This document shows positions 25,444 to 33,919 of a stretch of 64,000 bases of DNA, piece after piece. Origin of the DNA: Chitinophaga sp. SYP-B3965. GTDB taxonomy: Bacteria > Bacteroidota > Bacteroidia > Chitinophagales > Chitinophagaceae. Every line of letters begins with the position of its first letter. Position 1 is the first letter of the stretch. Location of the stretch: contig NZ_WJFD01000001.1 in assembly GCF_009647655.1 (NCBI RefSeq), positions 620,001-684,000 on the forward strand, read 5' to 3'. Position numbers and translations under genes: made by a program. The notes under the pieces are model-generated. The model was given only the letters and a program-made list of their open reading frames with translations, was not told the origin of the DNA and ran no database searches.

Positions 25444-26436
25444 ATGGAATACAGACAACTCGGACAAAGCGACCTGCAGGTTTCCGCCATCACTTTTGGC
25501 GCATGGGCTATTGGTGGATGGATGTGGGGCGGCGCAGAACGCAAAGATGCCAGGGAAGCGATCAGGGCTTCTATTGATCAGGGCGTAACTTCCATTGATA
25601 CCGCACCTATCTACGGTATGGGCACCAGCGAAGAAATTGTTGGCGAAGCACTGGAAGGCATATCCCGGGATAAAGTACAGATCCTCACCAAATTCGGATT
25701 GACCTGGGAAGGCACCAAAGGGCAATTCTACTTTAAGAGCAAGGATAACAGTAATAAGGACATCGATATCTATAAGTATGCAGGCAAGGAAAATGTGATC
25801 AAAGAATGTGAGGATAGCCTCCGCCGGCTGCGTACGGATTACATCGACTTATTGCAGATCCATTGGGCGGATGAAACAACACCTATTGAGGAAACATTCG
25901 AAGCCGTATTGCGCTTGCAGGAGCAGGGGAAGATCCGGGCCGCAGGGGTTTGCAACTACAACGTAGAGCAAATGAAACGGGCAGAAAGTGTATTGTCCCT
26001 CGCTTCCAACCAGGTGCCTTACAGCATGGTGGAGCGGACAATAGAGAAGGAAGTAGTGCCTTATTGCATCGAAAACAAAAAAGGCATACTGGCGTACAGT
26101 CCGCTGCAACGCGGGATCTTAACCGGTAAGATCAAAGCTGATCATCAATTTGAAGAAGGGGATCACCGCCCTGGTACCAGGTTCTATCAACCGGATAATA
26201 TTGCGCGCATCAATGCATTCCTGGGGCTGATCAAACCATTGGCAGAAACAAAGAACGCCACACTGGCGCAATTAGTGATCCGCTGGACAATTGAACGCCC
26301 GGGCATCACCGTAGCACTGGTAGGTGCAAGGAATGCGGATCAGGCTGTGCAGAATGCAAGGGCGATCAATATCAAACTGGCACCGGAAGAAATCGACTTT
26401 ATCAATAAGCATTTAAATGCTTTAAGCTTAGTATAA
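25444..26436 (+). CDS. aldo/keto reductase
   Basis: This 330-residue NADPH-dependent oxidoreductase has the catalytic tetrad D52, Y57 (in DTAPIYGMG), K83 (ILTKFG) and H140 (LLQIHWAD). The C-terminal cofactor-binding region VALVGARNADQ is also present. It sits between the two dioxygenase genes of tyrosine catabolism, with small gaps (15 and 24 bp), so it is probably in the same operon. Its substrate is not known; it is not a standard enzyme of the homogentisate pathway. Confidence 0.88.
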   Translation: MEYRQLGQSDLQVSAITFGAWAIGGWMWGGAERKDAREAIRASIDQGVTSIDTAPIYGMGTSEEIVGEALEGISRDKVQILTKFGLTWEGTKGQFYFKSKDNSNKDIDIYKYAGKENVIKECEDSLRRLRTDYIDLLQIHWADETTPIEETFEAVLRLQEQGKIRAAGVCNYNVEQMKRAESVLSLASNQVPYSMVERTIEKEVVPYCIENKKGILAYSPLQRGILTGKIKADHQFEEGDHRPGTRFYQPDNIARINAFLGLIKPLAETKNATLAQLVIRWTIERPGITVALVGARNADQAVQNARAINIKLAPEEIDFINKHLNALSLV

Positions 26437-26460
26437 ATACACCAAAACAATCTTCTTTTT

Positions 26461-27591
26461 ATGAACACTGCAGTAGTAACTCCTAAACAGGCTCAAAACC
26501 AACAAGACTTCCTACCGCTCAACGGAACCGATTACGTAGAGTTTTATGTAGGTAATGCAAAACAGGCAGCTCATTTTTATAAAACAGCTTTTGGCTTTCA
26601 GTCATTGGCTTATGCGGGGCCGGAGACCGGTGTAAAAGACCGTGTTTCTTATGTGCTGGTGCAAAATAAACTTCGTTTTGTACTCACCACTTCCCTGCGT
26701 CCCGGAACAGATATCTCCCGGCATGTGGATGAACATGGTGATGGCGTAAAAGTATTGGCCATCTGGGTAGATGATGCCCGTTCCGCATTTGAAGAAACGG
26801 TTAAACGTGGTGCAAAACCTTACCTGGAGCCGGTAACAGAGAAAGATGAATTTGGAGAAGTAGTGCGCAGCGGTATTCATACCTATGGCGAAACGGTTCA
26901 CCTCTTCATTGAACGCAAAAATTACCACGGTACTTTCCTGCCTGGTTTCAGGCCATGGCAAAGTGCTTATCAGCCATTACCAACAGGTTTGGAATACGTA
27001 GATCATTGCGTAGGGAATGTAGGATGGAATGAAATGAATACCTGGGTAGATTTCTACGCTAAGACCATGGGTTTCCATAACCTGGTGTCCTTTGATGATA
27101 AAGACATTTCCACGGAATATTCTGCGCTGATGAGCAAGGTGATGAGCAATGGCAACGGCCGTATCAAATTCCCCATCAATGAGCCGGCAGAAGGAAAGAA
27201 AAAATCACAGATCGAAGAATACCTGGATTTCTATGGCAGCCCTGGCGTACAGCACGTAGCCATTGCTACCAATGATATCGTGTATACGGTAACTGAATTG
27301 CAGAAACGCGGCATTGAATTCCTCACTGTTCCTTCTTCTTATTATGAAACCTTACTGCAAAGGGTAGGTAAGATCGATGAGGACCTGCAACCACTGCAGG
27401 ATCTGGGTATTCTTGTAGACAGGGATGAAGAAGGATACCTGTTGCAGATCTTTACAAAACCACTGCAGGACAGGCCTACAGTGTTCTTTGAGATCATCCA
27501 GCGTAAGGGAGCCAAATCCTTTGGGAAAGGTAATTTCAAAGCGCTGTTTGAATCTATTGAACGGGAGCAGGAGCTGAGAGGCAACTTATAA
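26461..27591 (+). CDS. hppD: 4-hydroxyphenylpyruvate dioxygenase
   Basis: This 376-residue enzyme has two vicinal-oxygen-chelate domains and converts 4-hydroxyphenylpyruvate to homogentisate. The 2-His-1-Glu iron site is complete: H182 (YVDHCVGNV), H265 (GVQHVAIAT) and E344 (FFEIIQRKG). The C-terminal block FGKGNFKALFESIEREQ is typical of the family. It feeds HmgA, encoded two genes upstream. A strong terminator follows. Confidence 0.96.
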   Translation: MNTAVVTPKQAQNQQDFLPLNGTDYVEFYVGNAKQAAHFYKTAFGFQSLAYAGPETGVKDRVSYVLVQNKLRFVLTTSLRPGTDISRHVDEHGDGVKVLAIWVDDARSAFEETVKRGAKPYLEPVTEKDEFGEVVRSGIHTYGETVHLFIERKNYHGTFLPGFRPWQSAYQPLPTGLEYVDHCVGNVGWNEMNTWVDFYAKTMGFHNLVSFDDKDISTEYSALMSKVMSNGNGRIKFPINEPAEGKKKSQIEEYLDFYGSPGVQHVAIATNDIVYTVTELQKRGIEFLTVPSSYYETLLQRVGKIDEDLQPLQDLGILVDRDEEGYLLQIFTKPLQDRPTVFFEIIQRKGAKSFGKGNFKALFESIEREQELRGNL

Positions 27592-27626
27592 TTTTCTTAG
27601 GGTTACAACAAAATATCAATCTCTGC

Positions 27627-27656
27627 GGGCCACCTTTAAAAGGGTGGCCTTTTTTG
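27627..27656 (+). terminator. terminator of the tyrosine-catabolism operon
   Basis: GGCCACC pairs with GGTGGCC over an A/T-rich loop and is followed by TTTTTTG, 36 bp after the hppD stop codon. Confidence 0.85.
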
Positions 27657-27711
27657 TTGAGGATCAATTTTAGTTTTATATTGTATTGGGTAGCATTGTT
27701 TCTTAACCTAA

Positions 27712-28293
27712 ATGTTTGTGCCCATGGTAAAAAAAGCAGCAGTCAAGAGCACTGCTCGTAGCCGGCGTATGCGGCAATTGCTGATACCCGAAGAAAAGAT
27801 CCTTAAGAACATTGTCCTCGTGCGAAATCAAAGGGTGCTGCTGGATATGCACCTGGCAGAACTGTACGGGATACAGACAAGAGCACTTAAGCAGGCTGTT
27901 CGCAGAAATGCGGACCGGTTCCCTGAAGATTTTATGATTGAGCTGTCCGATGAAGACATGGATTGGCTGGTTAAACAAAATGTGATCCTGGATAAGAAAC
28001 AACTTGGTGGTTCTGCTCCATTTGCATTTACTGAAGCCGGCGTAGCCATGCTTTCTTCTGTTCTGAAAAGTGAAAAGGCTATAGAGACGAATATCTCTAT
28101 CATGAGGGCCTTTGTAGCATTACGCAAAATGGCGATTAACTATCATGATATCTTAGATATCCTGAGAGCCATGCGCACGGAATACGACGCCAAGTTTGAT
28201 CAGATATTTGATTCACTGGAACAGTTAATGAAGCCACCAGAGCGAACCCGCACTTTGATAGGGTTTCCAAGCCCAGGCTCACAGAGGGTTTGA
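27712..28293 (+). CDS. ORF6N domain protein
   Basis: This 193-residue protein carries an ORF6N domain at about residues 25-115 (VRNQRVLLDMHLAELYGIQTR and FTEAGVAMLSSVLKS), a DNA-binding-associated domain first seen in phage antirepressors. The N terminus is basic and the C terminus helical. Free-standing ORF6N genes are common in Bacteroidota chromosomes without a complete phage; no phage genes are nearby. The ATG at 27724 is an alternative start. A perfect 10-bp inverted repeat follows the stop codon. The function is unknown, and this is one of the few accessory-type genes in the window. Confidence 0.82.
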   Translation: MFVPMVKKAAVKSTARSRRMRQLLIPEEKILKNIVLVRNQRVLLDMHLAELYGIQTRALKQAVRRNADRFPEDFMIELSDEDMDWLVKQNVILDKKQLGGSAPFAFTEAGVAMLSSVLKSEKAIETNISIMRAFVALRKMAINYHDILDILRAMRTEYDAKFDQIFDSLEQLMKPPERTRTLIGFPSPGSQRV

Positions 28294-28295
28294 CT

Positions 28296-28318
28296 TGGTA
28301 TCACAATTTGTGATACCA
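28296..28318. repeat. perfect inverted repeat after the ORF6N gene
   Basis: TGGTATCACA and TGTGATACCA form a 10-bp perfect inverted repeat with a 3-nt centre, starting 2 bp after the stop codon. No T run follows, so it resembles an operator or a processing stem more than a terminator. Confidence 0.6.
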
Positions 28319-28401
28319 GATGAAATGGCCAACCACAGGGCGTTACAGCCTTGTGGTTTTTATTTTTTCCTTATTTAACAGTACTTTAGCCACTAAATTG
28401 T

Positions 28402-28409
28402 TAAATTTG
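28402..28409 (+). promoter_or_regulatory. candidate -7 promoter element
   Basis: TAAATTTG matches TAnnTTTG exactly, 12 bp before the ATG at 28422. It supports the short form of the small membrane protein. Confidence 0.4.
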
Positions 28410-28421
28410 ACGTTTATATCT

Positions 28422-28610
28422 ATGGATTTAAGAGATTTATTCGGTTATTTATTCATTTTAGCGGGGCTTTTGCAACTTTTAACCGCTTATCTGATCTTCG
28501 CGGGCCAGCGGCATTACGTACTTCGTTTTGCAAACCGTAAGGTTGGTTCAATAATATATATTATTTTTGCATTTGTACTGTTCTACCTGGCGTATTATTA
28601 CCTGGCCTAG
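28422..28610 (+). CDS. small two-helix membrane protein
   Basis: This 62-residue protein of unknown function has two hydrophobic helices (LFGYLFILAGLLQLLTAYLIF and the C-terminal IIYIIFAFVLFYLAYYYLA) joined by a basic loop. I start it at the ATG at 28422, beginning MDLRDLFGY, rather than an in-frame ATG at 28320, because a -7 promoter box lies between the two. The gene ends 19 bp before the L,D-transpeptidase gene and may be co-transcribed with it. Confidence 0.55.
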   Translation: MDLRDLFGYLFILAGLLQLLTAYLIFAGQRHYVLRFANRKVGSIIYIIFAFVLFYLAYYYLA

Positions 28611-28629
28611 AACAGGGAAAGCTTAAAAC

Positions 28630-29439
28630 ATGATGAAGCGTATTTTATTTGGCATTTTTATCCTGATGGGCGCTGCGAATGTACACGCACAACAATCATT
28701 CCTCGAGAACCAGAAACTATTCCCGAGAGTAGGAGAGGCATTCCGTGAGAAAGAAGAATCTATTAAAAAGGAATTCGCAAAGAAAGGGCTGACCTATCCG
28801 GCCAAACAGATGTACATCCGTTCCTTTAAGCTGGACAGTGAGCTGGAGATCTGGGTGCGGAACAGTGTAACCGATACTTTCAGCCTGCTGAAAACATACC
28901 GCGTTTGCACGCTTTCCGGTAAAATGGGGCCTAAACGCAAAGAAGGAGATCGCCAGGTGCCGGAAGGGTTCTATTATATCAACGATTTTAACCCCAACAG
29001 CAACTTTCACCTCTCTTTAGGTATCAACTATCCAAACTATTCAGATAAGATCCTCAGCGACCCTAAAAAGCCCGGAGGTGAGATCTATATCCATGGTAAC
29101 TGTCTCACCATCGGATGTATTCCTTTAACAGACGAATTTATTGAAGAAGTATATATCATGGCCGTTAACGCCAAGAACGCAGGGCAGGATTTCATTCCTG
29201 TGCATGTGTTCCCTGTGCGTTTCGGCAACTCACGGTCTATGGACTACCTGGGCAGCATTTCCCTCACGGATAATGAATCTCAGAAGTTCTGGCTGAACCT
29301 CAAAGCGGCATACGATTACTTTGAGAAGAACCGGAAACTGCCGGTGATCATGGTGAACAGCCAGGGGAAATATGTACATACCAATACCCAGGCTATTCCT
29401 TCTTCACTTGCACAAGCTAAAACGGCTTCAGGGAATTAA
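28630..29439 (+). CDS. L,D-transpeptidase family protein (YkuD domain)
   Basis: This 269-residue exported protein has a signal peptide (cleavage near NVHA-QQ, residue 20) and a YkuD catalytic domain. The motif H155-G-N-C-L-T-I-G-C163-I-P-L holds the catalytic Cys163 and a conserved His. The layout matches the YafK/DpaA-like branch, whose E. coli member detaches Braun lipoprotein from peptidoglycan. In Bacteroidota the substrate could be peptidoglycan cross-links. A 10-bp-stem terminator follows. Confidence 0.85.
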   Translation: MMKRILFGIFILMGAANVHAQQSFLENQKLFPRVGEAFREKEESIKKEFAKKGLTYPAKQMYIRSFKLDSELEIWVRNSVTDTFSLLKTYRVCTLSGKMGPKRKEGDRQVPEGFYYINDFNPNSNFHLSLGINYPNYSDKILSDPKKPGGEIYIHGNCLTIGCIPLTDEFIEEVYIMAVNAKNAGQDFIPVHVFPVRFGNSRSMDYLGSISLTDNESQKFWLNLKAAYDYFEKNRKLPVIMVNSQGKYVHTNTQAIPSSLAQAKTASGN

Positions 29440-29461
29440 GTATTCTTTGCAAAAAATATTG

Positions 29462-29500
29462 AAAGAGGTTGTGTCGATTGATGCAACCTCTTTACTTTTT
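29462..29500 (+). terminator. terminator of the L,D-transpeptidase gene
   Basis: A perfect 10-bp stem (AAAGAGGTTG with CAACCTCTTT) over a 12-nt loop is followed by ACTTTTT. Confidence 0.8.
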
Positions 29501-29537
29501 GGCAGTTTTGTGCTGCTTTTTTGACAGGTACCCCACC

Positions 29538-29592
29538 TTGATACGGGATGGATACGGGAAGGATACGGGATTGATACGGGATTGGTACGGGA
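29538..29592. repeat. five tandem copies of an 11-bp repeat
   Basis: The consensus TKGATACGGGA occurs five times head to tail with exact 11-bp spacing, at 29538, 29549, 29560, 29571 and 29582. All copies share TACGGGA. It lies in a 317-bp spacer upstream of the GMC-dehydrogenase genes. An 88-residue open frame covers it but looks fortuitous. Eleven bp is close to one DNA turn, so a protein array site is possible. Confidence 0.85.
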
Positions 29593-29756
29593 TAACTCTG
29601 CTTTTGATACGCTTCAGCTCCCTTAAAACACCCCTATTTCTCCTCTTTGTGTTAAAATTACACACTATTGCTCCCGCAGGCCCCGAATTATTTTGGAATC
29701 TCAGTTTTTTTTCGAAACTTACCGGACGGTCATAAAGGTCAAATCAATTTACTATC
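29593..29756 (+). promoter_or_regulatory. upstream region of the GMC-dehydrogenase cluster
   Basis: This stretch, together with the terminator and 11-bp repeats before it, makes up a 317-bp spacer without a credible gene. A promoter for the gene at 29757 should lie here. ATTATTTTG near 29690 resembles a -7 box imperfectly. No riboswitch was recognised. Confidence 0.3.
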
Positions 29757-30332
29757 ATGAACAGAAGAGACGCCATCAGGAACGTCGCTATCCTTATGGG
29801 AACAGCGCTTTCCGCTTCCACGTTATCGGCTCTGGAGGGGTGTACCAGCTCCGGGCCTAAAAATTATACCCTGCAGACTCCGGAAACCAGGACTTTGCTG
29901 GCAGAAATTGCCGAAACAATTATTCCCGAAACTTCTACCCCTGGCGCAAAAGCAGCTAAAGTGGAAGACTTTATCCTCGTAATGGTAGGCGACTGCTATG
30001 ACGAAAAAGCACAGAAAGTATTCACGGACGGTTTGGACAAAGTAAACGAAGAAAGCAAAAAGAAATTCTCCGGCAAATCTTTCATGGACATTACGCCTGA
30101 ACAACGTACTGAGCTTTTAACAGCCATTGATAAGGAAAGAGTGGAATACAACAAACGTAAAGACAAGAAACCGGAAGATCCCGCTCATTACTTCCAGTAC
30201 ATGAAGGAGCTGACCCTGCTTGGATACTTTACGTCTGAACCAGGTGCCACCAAAGCCCTGCGTTATGTAGCCGTTCCCGGCAGATTCGATGGTTGTGTGC
30301 CTTATAAAAAAGGCGACAAAGCATGGGCATAA
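29757..30332 (+). CDS. gluconate 2-dehydrogenase subunit 3-like protein
   Basis: This 191-residue protein begins MNRRDAIRNVAILMG, a twin-arginine-like signal, with a potential lipobox Cys in LEGC. The mature part matches the gluconate 2-dehydrogenase subunit 3 family (TRTLLAEIAETIIPETSTPGAKAAKV, then a C-terminal LLGYFTSEPGATKAL). Such subunits accompany a GMC flavoprotein and help its export or assembly. The next gene, 31 bp downstream, is that flavoprotein. The partnership is well supported by context. Confidence 0.85.
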   Translation: MNRRDAIRNVAILMGTALSASTLSALEGCTSSGPKNYTLQTPETRTLLAEIAETIIPETSTPGAKAAKVEDFILVMVGDCYDEKAQKVFTDGLDKVNEESKKKFSGKSFMDITPEQRTELLTAIDKERVEYNKRKDKKPEDPAHYFQYMKELTLLGYFTSEPGATKALRYVAVPGRFDGCVPYKKGDKAWA

Positions 30333-30363
30333 TTTTTTCTAATTTCTTCTAACAATTACCGTA

Positions 30364-32058
30364 ATGAACCTGAACATAAAAGCACAGGACCAGAATACGT
30401 TTGACGCCATCGTTATTGGCTCCGGCGTAAGTGGTGGATGGGCCGCAAAAGAGCTCACTGAAAAAGGATTAAAAGTTTTAATGCTGGACCGTGGCAAGAA
30501 CCTCGAACACGGCAAATATGAAACAGCTACCAAGAACCCATGGGAGTTTGCACATCGTGGCAAGATCACGCAGGAGCAAAAGAAAACCCACGAGAAACTG
30601 AGCCGCGATTACCCTTACAGCGAACACAATGAATCATACTGGATCAACGACAGCGAAAGCCCTTATAAAGAGGACAAACGTTTCGACTGGTACCGCCCTG
30701 ATATTGTGGGTGGCAAATCCATCATGTGGGGCCGCCAGAGCTACCGCCTGAGCGACCTGGATTTTACAGCCAACCTGAAAGATGGTATTGCTGTAGACTG
30801 GCCTATCCGTTATAAAGACATTGCTCCCTGGTACGACTATGTGGAGAAATTTGCCGGTATCAGCGGACAGGCTGAAGGGTTGCCGCAATTGCCGGATGGC
30901 CAGTTCCAGCCAGCTATGCCAATGAACTGCGTGGAAAAAGATGTGAAGGCAAAAGTAGAAGCTGCTTTTAAAGGCCGTAACATCACCATGGGCCGTGTGG
31001 CTAATCTCACAGAAGCCGTGCAGGACCGTACCAAATGCCAGTTCCGGAATCTTTGCAGCAGAGGCTGTCCGTTTGGCGGATACTTCAGCACGCAATCTTC
31101 CACACTGCCTGCAGCTGTGAAAACAGGTAACCTTACACTCCGTCCTGATTCCATCGTAAACTCTATCATCTATGATGAGAAAGCAGGTAAAGCAACCGGC
31201 GTAAGGGTGATCGATAAACATTCCAAGGAAATGGTGGAATTCCATGCGAAGATCATCTTCGTGAATGGCTCTACACTGGGTTCCACTTTTGTATTGATGA
31301 ATTCTATCTCCAGCCGTTTCCCGAATGGCCTTGGCAATGATAGTGGCGTATTGGGTAAATACCTGATGGACCACCATTTCCGTACAGGCGCTTCCGGTAT
31401 TGCGGAAGGTTATGATGATAAATACATTTACGGCCGCCGCCCGAATGGCATCTATGTTCCACGCTACCGCAACCTCAACGGTGAAAAACGCGATTACATC
31501 CGTGGCTTCGGCTACCAGGGTGGCGCTAACCGTGGCGGATGGAGCAGGGGAGTTGCTGAAATGGGTGTGGGTAAAGACTTCAAAGAAATGCTCACAGAAC
31601 CAGGCCAATGGAGCATGGGGCTGGGTGGCTTCGGCGAATGTCTGCCTTATGAAGATAACTACGTAGCACTCGATAATTCTCAAAAGGATGCATGGGGCCA
31701 GCCGGTGCTGCGCTTCAATGCAGAGTTCAAAGAGAATGAAATGAAAATGCGTAAGGACATGATGAATGATGCAGCAGAAATGTTGGAAGCTGCCGGCATT
31801 AAAAATGTGAAAACGTATGACAATGGTTCTTATCCCGGCATGGCTATCCACGAAATGGGTACAGCCAGAATGGGCCGCGATCCAAAAACTTCCGTTCTCA
31901 ATGGATTTAACCAGATGCATGCTGTGAAGAATGTATTTGTAACAGACGGAGCGGCTATGACCTCTGCGTCCTGCGTAAATCCTTCGCTCACTTACATGGC
32001 CTTAACAGCCAGGGCAGCGGACTATGCAGTAAATGAATTGAAAAAAGGAAATCTCTGA
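30364..32058 (+). CDS. GMC family oxidoreductase (periplasmic sugar/polyol dehydrogenase type), copy 1
   Basis: This 564-residue flavoprotein has the FAD dinucleotide-binding motif VIGSGVSGGWAAKEL (about residues 15-29) and the C-terminal GMC domain with HEMGTARMG and NPSLTYMALTARAAD. A Cys-rich stretch CQFRNLCSRGCPFGGY is conserved in its paralogue. It has no signal peptide of its own, so it is probably exported with the twin-arginine-signal subunit encoded just upstream. The substrate is likely a sugar or polyol, but cannot be read from sequence. A terminator-like hairpin separates it from copy 2. Confidence 0.9.
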   Translation: MNLNIKAQDQNTFDAIVIGSGVSGGWAAKELTEKGLKVLMLDRGKNLEHGKYETATKNPWEFAHRGKITQEQKKTHEKLSRDYPYSEHNESYWINDSESPYKEDKRFDWYRPDIVGGKSIMWGRQSYRLSDLDFTANLKDGIAVDWPIRYKDIAPWYDYVEKFAGISGQAEGLPQLPDGQFQPAMPMNCVEKDVKAKVEAAFKGRNITMGRVANLTEAVQDRTKCQFRNLCSRGCPFGGYFSTQSSTLPAAVKTGNLTLRPDSIVNSIIYDEKAGKATGVRVIDKHSKEMVEFHAKIIFVNGSTLGSTFVLMNSISSRFPNGLGNDSGVLGKYLMDHHFRTGASGIAEGYDDKYIYGRRPNGIYVPRYRNLNGEKRDYIRGFGYQGGANRGGWSRGVAEMGVGKDFKEMLTEPGQWSMGLGGFGECLPYEDNYVALDNSQKDAWGQPVLRFNAEFKENEMKMRKDMMNDAAEMLEAAGIKNVKTYDNGSYPGMAIHEMGTARMGRDPKTSVLNGFNQMHAVKNVFVTDGAAMTSASCVNPSLTYMALTARAADYAVNELKKGNL

Positions 32059-32090
32059 TCCTAAACGGGTACGGACATACTTTAATTTTT

Positions 32091-32120
32091 TAAAGAGCCG
32101 CCCTCCAAGGTGGCTCTTTA
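32091..32120 (+). terminator. hairpin between the two GMC genes
   Basis: AAAGAGCCGCC pairs with GGTGGCTCTTT (one G-U pair) over a short loop, followed by ATTTTAT. It may partly terminate transcription after copy 1. Confidence 0.7.
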
Positions 32121-32139
32121 TTTTATAACCCACGTCTAC

Positions 32140-33840
32140 ATGAATCTGAACATTAAAGCAGAAAAAGAAAATACCTATGATGCTATCGTTGTAGGCTCTG
32201 GCATCAGCGGTGGCTGGGCCGCCAAGGAACTGAGTGAAAAAGGGCTGAAGACCCTTGTGCTGGAAAGAGGCCGAGATGTAGAACACATCAAAGATTATAA
32301 AACAGCCAACTGGAATCCCTGGGATTTCAAACACGGTGGATGGCAATCCAATGAGATGAAGGAAAAACATCCCATCCAAAGCCGCTGTTATGCATTTGAT
32401 GAAGCCACACAGGATTTCTGGGTGAACGATAAAGAGAATCCTTACAATGAAGTAAAACCCTTCAACTGGCTGCGTGGAAATCATGTGGGTGGCAGATCGC
32501 TGATGTGGGGCCGCCAGGTGTACCGCTGGAGCGATATCGACTTTGAAGCGAATGCTAAAGATGGCCACGGCGTAGACTGGCCTGTCCGTTATAAAGACGT
32601 TGCACCCTGGTATAGTTACGTAGAGAAATTTGCCGGCATCAGCGGGCAGGCAGAAGGTTTGCCGCAATTACCGGATGGGGAGTTCCTGCCACCGATGGAA
32701 ATGAACTGCCTGGAAAAACATGTGGCTGCAAGGATAAAAGAAAATTATAAGGACCGTATCATGACCATTGGTCGTGTTGCACATATTACAAAAGCATTGG
32801 AAGGCAGTACGCGGGGCACCTGCCAGTACAGGGACCGCTGCGCACGTGGTTGCCCCTTCGGCGCTTATTTCAGCAGCAATGCTTCCACACTGCCTGCAGC
32901 GGCGGCTACCGGCAATATGACGTTGCGGCCCTTCTCTATTGTGCTGGAAGTGATCTATGATGATGCCACACAAAAAGCAAAAGGTGTTCGTATCATGGAT
33001 GCGGAAACAAAAGAGGTGATCGAGTATTATGCAAAGATCATTTTCCTGAATGCTTCTACATTAGGTACTGCTTCCATCCTGCTGAATTCCGTATCCACCC
33101 GTTTCCCAACAGGTTTAGGTAATGACAGTGACCAGGTAGGCCGCAACCTGATGGACCATCACTTTGGTGTTGGTGCAGGCGGTACTTTTGAAGGATTTGA
33201 AGATCAGTACCTGTATGGCAGAAGAGCCAATGGTATTTACATTCCCCGCTTCCGTAATATCAGTGATGCTACCAAACGCAGCGATTATCTGCGTGGTTTC
33301 GGCTACCAGGGCGGCGCTTCCCGCGGACGTCAAAGCGAAATGGATGGCATTGGTGTTACGCTGAAAGAATCCAATACAGAACCCGGGCAATGGGGTATGT
33401 GGATCGGTGCATGGGGTGAACATTTGCCTTATGCGGATAACACTGTTCGCCTGAATAAGGAAAAGAAAGATAAGTGGGGATTACCTACACTGGATATAGA
33501 TTGCAACTTCAGAGAGAATGAAATGGCCATGCGGAAGGATATGCTGGAGAGTGCAAAAGAAATGCTGGAAGCTGCCGGCCTGAAGAATGTGGGAGGAAAT
33601 GATGAGATACCGCCTCCGGGGCATTGTATCCATGAAATGGGGACCGCGAGGATGGGCCGTGATCCAAAAACTTCTGTGCTGAACGGGTTTAATCAAATGC
33701 ATGCCGTGAAGAATGTTTTTATTTCAGATGGTGCCTGTATGGCTTCTTCTGCCTGTCAGAATCCTTCTATCACGTACATGGCATTAACAGCAAGGGCAGC
33801 AGATCATGCTGTGACTGAATTGAAGAAGGGGAATATTTAA
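32140..33840 (+). CDS. GMC family oxidoreductase, copy 2
   Basis: This 566-residue paralogue of the preceding gene has the same FAD motif (VVGSGISGGWAAKEL), Cys-rich stretch (CQYRDRCARGCPFGAY) and GMC C-terminal block (HEMGTARMGRDPKTSVLNGF). I start it at the ATG at 32140, because MNLNIKAEKEN aligns with the start of copy 1 (MNLNIKAQDQN). An in-frame GTG at 32110 lies inside the preceding hairpin. Differences in the middle of the protein suggest a different substrate. It has no subunit-3 gene of its own. Confidence 0.9.
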   Translation: MNLNIKAEKENTYDAIVVGSGISGGWAAKELSEKGLKTLVLERGRDVEHIKDYKTANWNPWDFKHGGWQSNEMKEKHPIQSRCYAFDEATQDFWVNDKENPYNEVKPFNWLRGNHVGGRSLMWGRQVYRWSDIDFEANAKDGHGVDWPVRYKDVAPWYSYVEKFAGISGQAEGLPQLPDGEFLPPMEMNCLEKHVAARIKENYKDRIMTIGRVAHITKALEGSTRGTCQYRDRCARGCPFGAYFSSNASTLPAAAATGNMTLRPFSIVLEVIYDDATQKAKGVRIMDAETKEVIEYYAKIIFLNASTLGTASILLNSVSTRFPTGLGNDSDQVGRNLMDHHFGVGAGGTFEGFEDQYLYGRRANGIYIPRFRNISDATKRSDYLRGFGYQGGASRGRQSEMDGIGVTLKESNTEPGQWGMWIGAWGEHLPYADNTVRLNKEKKDKWGLPTLDIDCNFRENEMAMRKDMLESAKEMLEAAGLKNVGGNDEIPPPGHCIHEMGTARMGRDPKTSVLNGFNQMHAVKNVFISDGACMASSACQNPSITYMALTARAADHAVTELKKGNI

Positions 33841-33919
33841 ACGTGAAAAGCACAAATAGTATCAGTAATTAGCTGTGCATTCATTTAGATTTACAGCTAA
33901 ATACGTCTACAACAAAAGA

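Noticed and set aside
27712..28293. Prophage remnant around the ORF6N gene
   Set aside because: No integrase, capsid, lysis or attachment-site repeats were seen; neighbours are ordinary chromosomal genes.
29469..29735. 88-residue frame across the 11-bp repeats
   Set aside because: It has no family resemblance, its middle is a translation of the repeat, and it begins inside the terminator of the previous gene.
30634..31920. 428-residue minus-strand open frame opposite the first GMC gene
   Set aside because: It is a shadow of the strongly biased coding strand; the translation is rich in His, Cys and Phe with no domain, and the plus-strand protein is a clear GMC oxidoreductase.
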